DNA from: Paraspadella gotoi
Taxonomy: Eukaryota; Chaetognatha
Reading direction: 5' to 3'
DNA length: 64,000 bases
NCBI GenBank assembly: GCA_051294375.1
Contig: CM119269.1
Coordinates: forward strand, 6,523,552 to 6,587,551
The notes beneath the pieces were generated by a model, which saw only the letters and a list, made by a program, of their open reading frames with translations, ran no database searches and was not told the origin of the DNA. The position numbers and the translations under genes are program-made. The first letter of the stretch is position 1; every line of letters starts with the position of its first letter. Positions 52,675 to 63,040 of this stretch are shown here, in pieces.

Positions 52675-54319
52675 GTGTACCATATAACTTTGACTGGGCT
52701 ACAGAATCGAGAAAAATATCTTAGTATTCAGTTTTTCGAGGGCTTTCAGACAAGGCTACTTTTTTTAAAAAATCGTCCTGAAAGTAGAAATCTACTATGA
52801 AATTAAATTCAATAGGGGCGGGGATTCAAAACTTTAGACTTGAAGCCTAAAGTAAAAAAATAAAATTAAAAAAAAGTTCGATTTTAATGCAAAATTATCA
52901 AAATTACAATATTACTATATAATGATAAAAATTTTTTTTAATCAATCTTAACTTTTTTGATGGATTCCGATAGAGCATAAAAAGTTATATAAAGTTATGT
53001 TTTCTTGGTCAAAATCAACAAAAAGTAATAAAATGATAATGATTACAAATAGTTTTTCATATTTTTCACCCACTTATAATCAAAGTAATATCGAAAAAAG
53101 AATTATACTTTGTGTAGACAACTTTTTGCCAAGCTACCTGAATCTGATCTTAAAAATAAAAAAATTCTCATAAAAAATTTTACCCTTTCCTATTATAAAT
53201 AGAGTATATAAAAATTAATATATGGAGTATGGAGTAATAATTAAAATTTTTTGTCTTGTTAAATTTTTATTTGTTACGAGATAGTCTCTCGGTTGTTTGA
53301 TGCCCTTTTTATATGAAGTTTGTATTTTGTTGCTTACGAAGTATCTGATTGATCAAGTATTTTAAAACGAACTCGCTCTCTGATTGGTTAGTCCTTATAG
53401 TTGCGCATTAACCAAAGATATAAAAGAGATGTGCTATACCTAAAACCTAAGAGGATAAGTTACCATGATTCGTGACAGTTGGTAAGCATTTAAAATGATA
53501 TTTTGTAATTTTATGGTTAAGACTTAAAGTTGACATATTTTAAATAAGTTCTTTTTTTTTTTGATGATTCTGTAGAAATAATCTCCCTTCTACTTGCTTC
53601 ACGTCTCACGCTCATGGTTATGTCTACTAACAAATAAATATTACCAAAGTTTACATTTCTTCGAATCCTCTATAAATAAATAGCAAGTCAGAAAACACTA
53701 AGCTCGCCTCACGCAGTTAAGCTGAGTAAAATCACTCAATAAGGTCTATTCAAATTTTTTTAAAAAATGTTTAAATTTTTGTTTGAACAGGTGCTTAATT
53801 CAAATTTCTTAACTACCTTACAGGGATAGGCTCCCCCTACTGAAAGTAAGACTAAAAGTAAAAGTAAAAAACATTAAGCGATGGATCGGGGAGAACGTTC
53901 TCCAAGCAATGTTGTACCTCTCACTGTTGAAGTGAAAGTAAACCGGAAGACATGATATCTATACATAAAAAATATATATGTTTTGTTTCTAAGTATCTTT
54001 TTTCAAAATTTGGTGAATTTTTCTAGCTGCGGGTTTCAAATGGTCACCATGTACTAATAATTTTTCTTATAGCGTTAGTGTTAGTGTTCTTGTTGCGCTG
54101 CAATCAAATGTGTATTCAATCCATATTGGTGTTGGTATTGTAAACTCACAAATTTAACTCTGCTTTTATTTGCTATATTTTCTTTTAAATAATAAGCACA
54201 ACTATAAAAACTGTTATTTAATACAAGTTGACAAAAGTGAGATATAGGCGAAAATCTTGCTTAAAAAAAATTCAACATTTTTCTAGATATTGTAGTTAAC
54301 CCTTCTTTTTGTTGTTAGT

Positions 54320-54600
54320 GTGTCCCCCTGTCCCCACTCAACAGGTCAGGCGGAGACCTCTCAGCAGGCAATGGACGTCCGATGCCACTCCCGAACCTGC
54401 AGCAACTTGTTGCGACTCTCCTCGCATCGAGCGCCGCCTAAAACGACGGCTGTAGGAGGAGGGAGAGGAGTCTGTATCTCCTGTCCCGAAACAGGCCAGA
54501 ACTGGCAACTACCCGCCTCACCGTCAGGTGAGAGGACTCTCGGCAGGCTTATCAGGTCAGAGAGATATTCGCGTGGCGCTTGGATCCCTACCAGATCCTA
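54320..54600. other. GC-rich patch of unknown origin
   Basis: A short GC-rich island in AT-rich surroundings, repeated at about 58040-58345. It encodes an open frame (54320-54601, plus) in copy 1, but the frame is broken in copy 2 and has no recognisable domain. Probably a mobile-element fragment. Confidence 0.35.
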
Positions 54601-55173
54601 GACTGTCTCACTCCACCACAATATCCTCTCAGCAAATTCACTAAACTATTTAAAAATTTTTATAACAAAATTAAAAAACTTTAATTAGGCATTTAAAAAA
54701 AATCCTGCCTTTATCGAATTTTAACTGCCTACCAACATTAAGTGTCCATGGGTATACTTTAAGATTTCTATAAGGTTTTCAGAGATGGCACTTTTTTTGT
54801 TTCTTTCACATCTCCTCCTGCACTACCAATGTAAGAGAAGTCAGAATCGGCGAAAATCTAAATAGGCGAGAATGTTGAAAAAAGGGAAAGGAATTTTGGT
54901 TGTTCTTGGTCGATTTCTTCTAAACCCAAGGGCCAATTTAGACGTAACTTAAGATTTACATTATTCCAGTCATTCTCAATCCAAAAATATAAAAATATTA
55001 TGAAAAAAGATTTGGGATCGACTATCGGAATTTGGTTCTATGAGAAAAAAAAAATCTTATAAAAAACTATTTAGAACTGCTGGGAAAAAAAAAGAATCAG
55101 TCAATTAGTAAGTTAACCACTCAAAAGAAATCACAACCGAAACTGAAACAACAGCAAAGAAAGCCAAACTAAC

Positions 55174-55318
55174 CTGCACTACGGTGCGGTTGTCGGCTCC
55201 CGCGGCGCTGAGCATCATCTTGTTAGGGATGTGAAGGTCGAGCGTCGAGTCGTAGCAGAATTCGTACAAAACAGCGTAGATGGTGTCGTCGAAAAACTTC
55301 TTCATGTCCACGAAAAAA
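55174..55318 (-). CDS. Internal exon of an unidentified gene
   Basis: 145 nt on minus between acceptor ttcttcaaaag and donor GTTAGT. It reads FFVDMKKFFDDTIYAVLYEF, then CYDSTLDLHIPNKMMLSAAG and ADNRTVVQ. It ends in phase 0, the entry phase of the first known exon (20303-20398) of the coiled-coil gene on the same strand, so it could be an upstream exon of that gene (inference). GC content and codon structure stand out from the AT-rich surroundings. The acceptor choice is the less certain side. Confidence 0.55.
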
Positions 55319-55751
55319 CTTTTGAAGAAATTAAAAGTTGATTATTGATTTATGAATGAGCTTATAAATAGTTCTATTTGTTAGTTAAATTAATTCATAA
55401 ATTTATTCCCTACTCGGCTCATTCATTCATTCTTTCAATCTTTCGTTATTCGTAATCAAAATTTAATTTAATTGCTTTATTCATTGATGAAAAATTGAGA
55501 AAAAATGTACAATATCAGTCAAAATGTAGTAAATCTTGTTTTAAATCTAAAAAAAGAGCAGGAATGTATATTATCGGTTGTATTTTCAAATCGCGGTATT
55601 ATATCATAACAAACTATTTCAAACATTAATTATTAAGTCGATTTTTCTTCTTGACGTCGCCCTGAGGAAAAGCCCTCGACACCCGTAGCCACGCCCCGTT
55701 GCCCCACAGCGCTAAATTGCTATGAACTGTTCAAAATTTAATTCATGATTC

Positions 55752-56036
55752 TGACAACATCTCTCAAACCCTTTATGAGTGACTGTTAATGTAAAATTTT
55801 AAAAAATGTAGCAAAATAAAATGATCAAGTTATGCTAACTATTTAAAAATTTTTTTTTGGCCATATTTTTAAGTGGTTTAGAATTGTCCGCATTTAAAAT
55901 TTTAACCCATATGGGCAATAGACGCTACGTTAGTACTATTTTTATGTTTAAATATCAGCTTCATTGGACCGGAAAAATAGAAGAATATTTGATCCCCTGA
56001 AAAAGGAACAACTCTAACGCTTCGGGTACCTATACG
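55752..56036. repeat. Right member of the inverted repeat pair
   Basis: Reverse complement of 52310-52600. It lies in the short spacer between the two tandem copies. Confidence 0.7.
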
Positions 56037-57649
56037 TTTAAAAACGAGTAAGTAATTATGATGTGTACCATATAACTTTGACTGGGCTACAGAATCGAGA
56101 AAAAATCTTAGTATTCAGTTTTTGCGAGGGCTTTCAAGACAAGGCCTACTTTTTTTAAAAATATCCGTCTGAAAGTAGACACGTATATGCGATAATCAAT
56201 GGAGGTGTGGGCGTAGGATTCAAACTTTAGACGTTGCAAGCCTAACAGAAACTATAGATAAGGAAGAGAAAGAAAGAGCGATAATTTCTTGCATATCATA
56301 GAGTTACATATTACTATATAATATAAAAGATTTGTATATATCTTATATATTATGATTACGCGAAGCTATAAAAATGTGTTAATACAACGATGCTTGTTCG
56401 CCATTGGCGAGCCTTGAAAGACTATCAACCGTCAAAATCAAACAAAAAGTAATAAAATGATAATGATTACAAGAATAGTTTTTCATATTTTTCACCCCAC
56501 TTATAAATCAAAATAGTCGAAAAAAAGAATTATACTTTGCGTGTAGACAACTATTTTGGCCAAGCTACCTGAATCTGATCTTAAAATAAAAAAATTCTCA
56601 TAAAAAATTTTACCCTTTCCTATTTAATAATAGATATTAAAAATTAATATATGAGTGATGGAAGATATTAAAAATTTTTTGTCTTGTTAAAATTTTTATT
56701 TGTTACCGAGATAAGTCATCTCGGTTGTTTGATGCCCTTTTTATATTGAGAGTTGTATTTTTGTTGGCTTACGAAGTACTGATTGATCAAGTATTCTTAA
56801 AACGTCGCTTCATTGATTGTTAGTCCTTTATGATTGTACCTTAACCAAAGATATAAAAGAGAATGTGCTTACCTAAAACCTAAGAGGATAAGTTACCAAT
56901 GATTCGTGACAGTTCGTAAGCATTTAAAATGATATTTTGTAATTTATGGTTAAACTTAAAGTGACTATTTTTAGAAAAGTTCTTTTTTTTTTTTTGTATA
57001 TCTTTAGAATAATCTCCCTTGCTACTTGACTTCACGTCTCACGCTCATGTTATGTCTACTACGAATAAATATTAACCAAAATTTACATTTTCTTCGAATC
57101 TCTAATAAATAAATAGCAAGTCAGAAAACAACAGCTCGCTCCCGGCGTTACGGTAAAATCTCAATATGTCTATTCAAATTTTTTAAAAAAAATGTTTTAA
57201 AGATTTTGTTTGAACAGGTTGCTTAATTCAAATTTATCTTAACCTACCTTACAGGGATAGCGGCTCCCCATACTGAGAAAGTAAAGACTAAAAGTAAAAG
57301 TAAAAAACATTAAGCGATGGATCGGGGAGAAGCAGTTCCAAGCAATGTTGTACTCTCACTGTTGAAGTGAAGTAAACCGGAAGACAATGATATTCTATAC
57401 ATAAAAATATATATGCTTTTGGTTTCTAAGTATCTTTTTTTTCAAAATTTTGGTGAATTTTTCTAGCTGCGGGTTTCCAAGATGGTCACCATGTACTAAA
57501 ATTTTTCTAATGAGCGTTAGTAGTTAGTGTTCTTGTTGCGTCTGCAATCAAAATGTGTATTCAATCCATATTGGTGTTGGTAATTGTAAAATCACAAATT
57601 AAACGTCTGCTTTATTTGGCATATAAGTTTTCTTTTAAATAATAAGCAC

Positions 57650-57914
57650 TTATGGCAACAGCGGGTTGCCTTGATGCCCATTGGGGATGGGGGCATCTCA
57701 CTGTTGGCTTTGGGGGCTTCCGACCCCTCATGTGACGCCTCCATGTTCAGCTGCGCGGTTCCCTAGGAAGGTTCTTCGCTTTGCCAACACAGAGGGAAGT
57801 CGTTAGACTGTGGATGGAACACTAACCGCTTGGGAATGAGTGTGTTCCCCCTCCTGAAAGCCAATGGATTTGGCTGGAGGATGACGGACGTGAGCGGTGT
57901 GATATACCGCATAA
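57650..57914. mobile_element. 265-bp GC-rich insertion present only in copy 2
   Basis: Copy 1 has aataagcacaactata. Copy 2 has the insertion between two copies of CAC (57647-57649 and 57915-57917), with short inverted ends TTATG...CATAA. A 3-bp target duplication plus inverted termini suggests a small non-autonomous DNA transposon; family not recognised. Confidence 0.55.
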
Positions 57915-58924
57915 CACAACTATAAAAAACTGTTATTTAATACAAGTTGCAAAGTGAGAGATATAAGGCGAAAATCTTGCTTAAAAAAAATTCAACATTT
58001 TTTCTAGTATTCGTAGTTATCCTTCTTTTGTTGTTAGTGTGTCCGCCTGTCCCCACTCAACAGGTCAGGCGGAGACCTCTGCAGCAGGCAATGGGACGTC
58101 GCCGAATGCCAACTCCCGAACCTGCAAGCAACTTGTGGCGCACTCTCCTCGCATGCGGAGCGCGCGCCTAAAAAACGACGCGCTGTAGGTAGGAGGGAGA
58201 GGAGTCTGTAATCTCCTGTCCCGAAACAGGCCAGAACTTGGCAACTACCCCGCCTGCAACCGTCAGGTGAAGAGGACTCTCCGGCAGGCTTATCAGGTCA
58301 GAGAGATATTCGCGTGGCGCGTGGATCCCTACCAGATCCTAGACTGTCTCACTACCACCCACAATATCCTCTCAGCAAATTCACTAAACTATTTAAAAAT
58401 TTTTTATAACAAACGTAAAAAAACTTTAATTAGCATTTAAAAAAAATCCTGCCTTTATCGAATTTTACTGCCGCTACCACATTAAGTTGTCTCATGGGTA
58501 TACTTTAAAGATTTTATAGGTTTCAGAGATGGCACTTTTTTTGTTTCTTTCACATCCTCCCTGCACTACCATGTAAGAGGAAGTCAGAATCGGCGAAAAT
58601 CTAATTAGGCGAGAATGTTGAAAAAAAGGGAAAGGAATTTTGGTTGTTCTTGTTCGATTCTTCTAAACCCAAGGGCCAATTTAGACGTAACTTAAGATTT
58701 ACATTATTCCAGTCATTCTCATCCAAAAATATAAAATATTATGAAAAAAGATTTGGGATCGACTATCGGAATTAGTTCTATGAGAAAAAAAAAAAATCTT
58801 ATAAAAAACTATTTAGAACTGCTGGGAAAAAAAAAAAGAATCAGTCATTAGTAAGTTAACCACTCAAAAAGAAATCACAACCGAAACTGAAACGACAAGC
58901 AAAGAAAGCCAATAAACCTGCACT

Positions 58925-59070
58925 ACGGGTGCGGTTGTCGGCTCCCGCGGCGCTGAGCATCATCTTGTAGGGATGTGAAGGTCGAGCGTCGAGTCGTAGC
59001 AGAATTCGTTACAAAACAGCGTAGATGGTGTCGTCGAAAAAATCTTCATGTCCACCGGAAAAAACTTTGA
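58925..59070 (-). pseudogene. Second copy of the exon at 55174-55318, frameshifted
   Basis: Same exon with several single-base differences: one base lost in the HIPNKMM codons, one gained in the YEF region, and others near the acceptor. It is therefore not open across its length. The pattern fits low-accuracy sequence or an inactive duplicate. Confidence 0.7.
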
Positions 59071-59278
59071 AGAAATTAAAAGTTGATTATTGATTTATGA
59101 ATGAGCTTATAAATAGTTCTATTTGTTAGTTAAATTAATTCATAAATTTATTCCTACTCGCTCAATTCATTCATTCTTTCAATCTTTCGTTATTCGTAAT
59201 CAAAATTTAATTTAATTGCTTTATTCATTGATGAAAAATTGAGAAAAATGTACAATATCAGTCAAAATGTAGTAAAAT

Positions 59279-59519
59279 TGTGGCAGGATTTAATCAGACG
59301 AAGTTCAGATCAAGAATGGTTTATTCTTCAAAGAGTATTTACAAAAGTCAATAAAAGATGCTAATGTCTAAGCATAAAAGTACAAGAGAGAGAGAAACCC
59401 GTTCATAAGGTCAACGAGGTCACACGGTTAGTGAAAGAGAGTGAGAGAGAGAGGGAACAATGGAATTGTTTCTCGAGATTTTCGAAATGAGTGAAGGTTG
59501 CGTGTGGTTTACTGCCACA
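59279..59519 (-). mobile_element. 3' LTR of a Gypsy-type retrotransposon
   Basis: 241 bp bounded by the 8-bp inverted termini TGTGGCAG...CTGCCACA. The adjacent internal side reads, on minus, a purine tract (ttagggggcat) just before the LTR, as expected for the plus-strand primer. Element orientation is minus. Confidence 0.8.
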
Positions 59520-59949
59520 CATGCCCCCTAACCGAGGCTGTTGACCCGGTGGGGAGAAGTCTTGAGAATTGTTGAATGTTTTCGTCTTGTCGGGAGGCCT
59601 TGAAGGCATCGACGTGGAAGAATATTTGTCAGTGCCTTGGGACCTGATTTGCTTGAACCGTAACATTGCGGAGAATGCATCTGGGTGGGCGTAGTGCCGG
59701 TGGAGGCGGTGGACGCTACAGGCGGGTGTCTCGGGAGGTGGAGGTAGATTGGTGGGGGGCGTCGCGCGTGGCGCTGTGAGGCGGCGGAAGCGGAACGGAG
59801 GCTGTCAATGACCGCTGGCCTTCCAGGCGGTCGACAGAGATCGTCTGCCACCCATCGTCCTGGTATTTCTACTTTAAAGGTTTTGGTTCTGCTGTCGTTC
59901 AACGACCATGTAGCGGGCCGTTTTCATAGCTGGAATGGCTGGAAGAGGG

Positions 59950-61030
59950 GTTGAATGCCCCGTCGGCGGCTGGATATAGACGCGCGTGGCGCGGCGAGCG
60001 TCTCTGGAATTTGAGGAGGGTACCTTGTGTGCGCATGGCTGTTGGGAAGAAGGCTGCATAAGAGGCGACATCGCGTGCGTACTCTTCGAGAATGCCCGCG
60101 CTCGGCGTCGGCGTCAAGCGTCAGTCGCCGGGACCGGGAAGTAGCTGTCCTTGGAGCGTCAGCCGTCCTCCCCAGGCGCCTAACTGCGGCCGGGAGATGT
60201 CTGTGTCGTCTCTTGGTGTTGGCACGGAAGGCTGGAGCAGCGTCCGAAGGGAGTTGCTGGAGCCAGTTGTTGCCGAGCGGCTCAACAACGCGCTCGTAGC
60301 GCCGCCTTGAGGGTGCGTTGGAGCCTTTCTACCATACCCATTTGAACTGGGAGGTAGGCCGTCGTAGTGCGGGGTCAAAACCATCACGCACCGATGTGCG
60401 TGCCGACTTGACTGCCAAACAATTCTGACGTAAGATTGCGCGCGCCTGGCTATCTGTCGTGACAACAGCTAGGGACGCCAAACGTGAAGACCCAGTAAAA
60501 GGAGGAAGGGCTATTGGCGATTGAGAAGGCGGAGGTGTCACGCAGTGGCGTCCACTTCCGGCCAGCGGGGTAAAGCGAATCGAGTATGGTGAGTAGGTGG
60601 GTGTGACCGGAAGCAGCAGGCAGTGGGCCAACGAGAGTGACATGACGTGAGCGAAATCGTTTTCGTCGGCGGTTTAGGAATTGTTGAAGGGGGGCGCGGA
60701 CTGTGTCCGCTGGACTTTGGCGCTGCTGGCACGTGTCGCACGGCCTCGGCCCATCGCCCGACGTCACTGAAACAGAGGGCCATACAAAAACGTTTTGAAA
60801 CGAGAGTTTTTGATAGCCTTGATGCCAGGATGGCGCGACGTTAGGGTGGCGTCGAAAACTCCGGCGCATCCATGTCTGCAGGAACAAGAGGGCGTGGCCC
60901 GCGTACTGGAAATGTCCGCACCACAAGAGAGGCGCGGCCGATGTGAATGCATTTAAGGCGGAGCGCAGTGTGGGGATCATTGAAGGAGGACCGATTGACG
61001 TCAATCGCGTTCTCTGATCGGCCGCCATCG
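59950..61030 (-). pseudogene. Gypsy integrase region
   Basis: Contains the zinc-finger remnant CDTCQ and the core-domain block GPLPAASGHTHLLTILD followed by TPLRDTSAFSIANS and a WVFTFGVP piece, in alternating frames. These are characteristic of retroelement integrase (HHCC plus D,D-E core). Frames shift at least twice inside the core. Confidence 0.75.
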
Positions 61031-61164
61031 CCTCCAGGTTGATGCTGGTTGTGCCAAATGGCGTTGACGGTGGAGACGACCGTCATCTTTGGCACGATCT
61101 TCCTGATTGGATTTGAGCTGAGAGGTGGATGCTGATTGCTGGTGAGATGGCGTGCTTGGTGGGG

Positions 61165-61480
61165 CGGGAGAGGGGCATGCGGCAACGACATTTGCCTTTC
61201 CAGAAATATGTCTAATTTCGCCTGGTAAATTCAGCAATTCCGCGCGAGTTGATACGTTTGGCGCATCGTGTGTGGTTCCGCCTTTTTCCTGATTGCCGAA
61301 CGAGCCGAGATGTGGTCCGCTGTAGCAACAGTAAAACGCGTCCTTCAACAAAAGGGCGGAAATGGCGAATGGCTGCGTGGGCGGCGTAAAAGTTCCTTGT
61401 CAAAGGAGGCCAATTCTCTGGGAGCGCCTTTTGAGTGACGCTTGAGAAGAACGCCAAGTGCTGCCAGATGTTGCACAAAC
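61165..61480 (-). pseudogene. Gypsy RNase H and tether region
   Basis: Contains AFFSSVTQKALPENWPPLTR and AHAAIRHFRPFVEGR, then in another frame EIRHISGKANVVAA. The latter matches the conserved IRHI.GK.NVVAD end of Gypsy RNase H just before integrase. Frameshifted. Confidence 0.7.
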
Positions 61481-61949
61481 TTGCCTGCTCCAGGCAGCGC
61501 CAATTGCGACATCAGAGGCATATCGACGGTGAGAGCCAGGGAGCGGCTGTCAATTGGATGAACCAGGAGGGTGGCGTCGCAAGGGCATTTTTGATGGCGA
61601 CAAAAGCGGCTCGTCCTGCGGCGCCGGCCCATTCAAAAGGAGCGGCCGCTTGCCTGTTGGAGGCAGGTCGTGGAGCGGAGAGAGGTGGTGGGTCTGCCAA
61701 TGAGGATGAAACGGTCCTATAATAGTGGTGAGGCAATTCCGCAAAAACCTCTGTATTCGCTTGGTGGTGTGGGACGCGGGCATGCAGCGGATGCATCGAC
61801 CTTTGATTGAAGCTGGTTTGATTCCATGTTGGTCGACTTGATAGCCAAAGAAATCAAGCTAGAGGCGCCCGAAGACAGCAACTTGGCCGCGGTTACGCAA
61901 CGAGGCCATTGTTTGCAAGGGCGTTGAAGACTCCGCTGAGGTCCTCCAG

Positions 61950-62480
61950 CGGTGCTCTCGCCTGCGAACTTGAAGCTATGAGGAGGTCATCAAGGTAGAA
62001 TAAAGACATGAGGGATGGCCGTTGAGGAACGCGATCCATCAATTCGCTGAAAGTCTTGGGCTGGCATTTTCAGCCCAAAAGCATGGAAAGTTGAACTCAA
62101 TAGTAGACCAAGAGGGGGTAATGGATTGGCAGTCTTGTGGCGTCCTCCCCTTGGCAACGGGGATTTGGATGAGTACCCCTTGCAGAGGTCAATCTTTGAG
62201 AATATTGTTTTACCGCGCGCACGATCTGCATTAAAGTCCATGAGGTTGACGTATGGGGTAGCGGTCAATCAACAGTGGCGCCGTTAAGGCGGCTGTAGTC
62301 CACCCACAAGGGCGGAGGGAGCCGTCTGGGTTTGGCGCGTGAAAAGTGAAGTGGTGATGGCCCAGCAGATGTGGAGCGGCGTATGATGCCAAGCTCCTCC
62401 ATCTTCTGGAATTCTGCTTGGCGGCGGCAAGTTTCTGGGTCTGGGGGCCAAGGCGCCGGGCGGGCGGGCGTAGCGGGCGG
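61950..62480 (-). pseudogene. Gypsy reverse transcriptase region
   Basis: Shows the VDYSRLN block, MDFNADRARGKTIFSKIDLC with KGYSS, an AFGLKMPA block and the catalytic YLDD at 61986-61997, spread over several frames. Motif order is that of Ty3/Gypsy RT. Confidence 0.8.
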
Positions 62481-62649
62481 GGCCCTTTTGTCGGAGAATC
62501 GTGAGTGTTCTAACTCCGTGTTTTGGCGGTCGCGGCGTTGAAAGACCAGTTTGTCAGTTTCCGGTCGCCATCATGCGTACCCAAGTAGCGCTGATAGGCG
62601 TCGGCGGACGTGTGGACCGAGGCAGGCGTGGTGTGAGCATTGGCGGAGT

Positions 62650-63040
62650 GGCCGCAATGACGGTATAGTCATGCGAGGTTTAGGAGGATGCGGCGCGGTT
62701 TGATCGACGCCAAGGTGATGCTCCATCAAGAAAATCGCGCCGAGGATGGGCGGTGGCTAACGTCGGCGATGGCGACGAGGTAAGGGTAGGCTCTGGAACA
62801 AGGCGGATCCTGCAATCTCGCGGATGCCATAAATCTTGATGGGCGTGTTGTTTGGCCGGCGTGGAGGGTAGGGAAGTTGGCGCGGCTGAGAGTGCCGCCT
62901 TAACGGCGGCGGGGTCTTCGGCTGCCTTTTTGCGCGATCAGAGTTTGTGGCAGGGAGGAGGGTGGATCATATCGGAACCACCGTCGTACGAGCCATCCCA
63001 CGCGGCCGGTCAGGGTCGCGCAGATAAAAAAGTTTTAGAG
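62650..63040 (-). pseudogene. Gypsy aspartic protease region
   Basis: An IKIYGIRE block and PILGAIFLMEHHLGVD (about 62700-62750) match the flap-to-C-terminal part of Gypsy proteases (G..ILG.DFL), preceded by PATNSDRAK. The active-site segment is garbled by frameshifts. Confidence 0.6.

Larger units (their letters stand above)
52675..55535. repeat. Tandem block, copy 1
   Basis: Homologous throughout to 56061-59278 (both start gtgtaccatataactttgac). It contains the 31560-32100-type repeat (53270-53740), a GC-rich patch at 54320-54600, the 210-bp repeat (54835-55045) and one exon. Copies differ by many single-base indels, one diverged stretch (near 56190-56450) and two insertions. Confidence 0.9.
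56061..59278. repeat. Tandem block, copy 2
   Basis: Second copy of 52675-55535, longer because of a 265-bp insertion and many extra bases. It ends where the Gypsy LTR begins; copy 1 continues past the equivalent point (about 55534) without the element. Confidence 0.9.
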
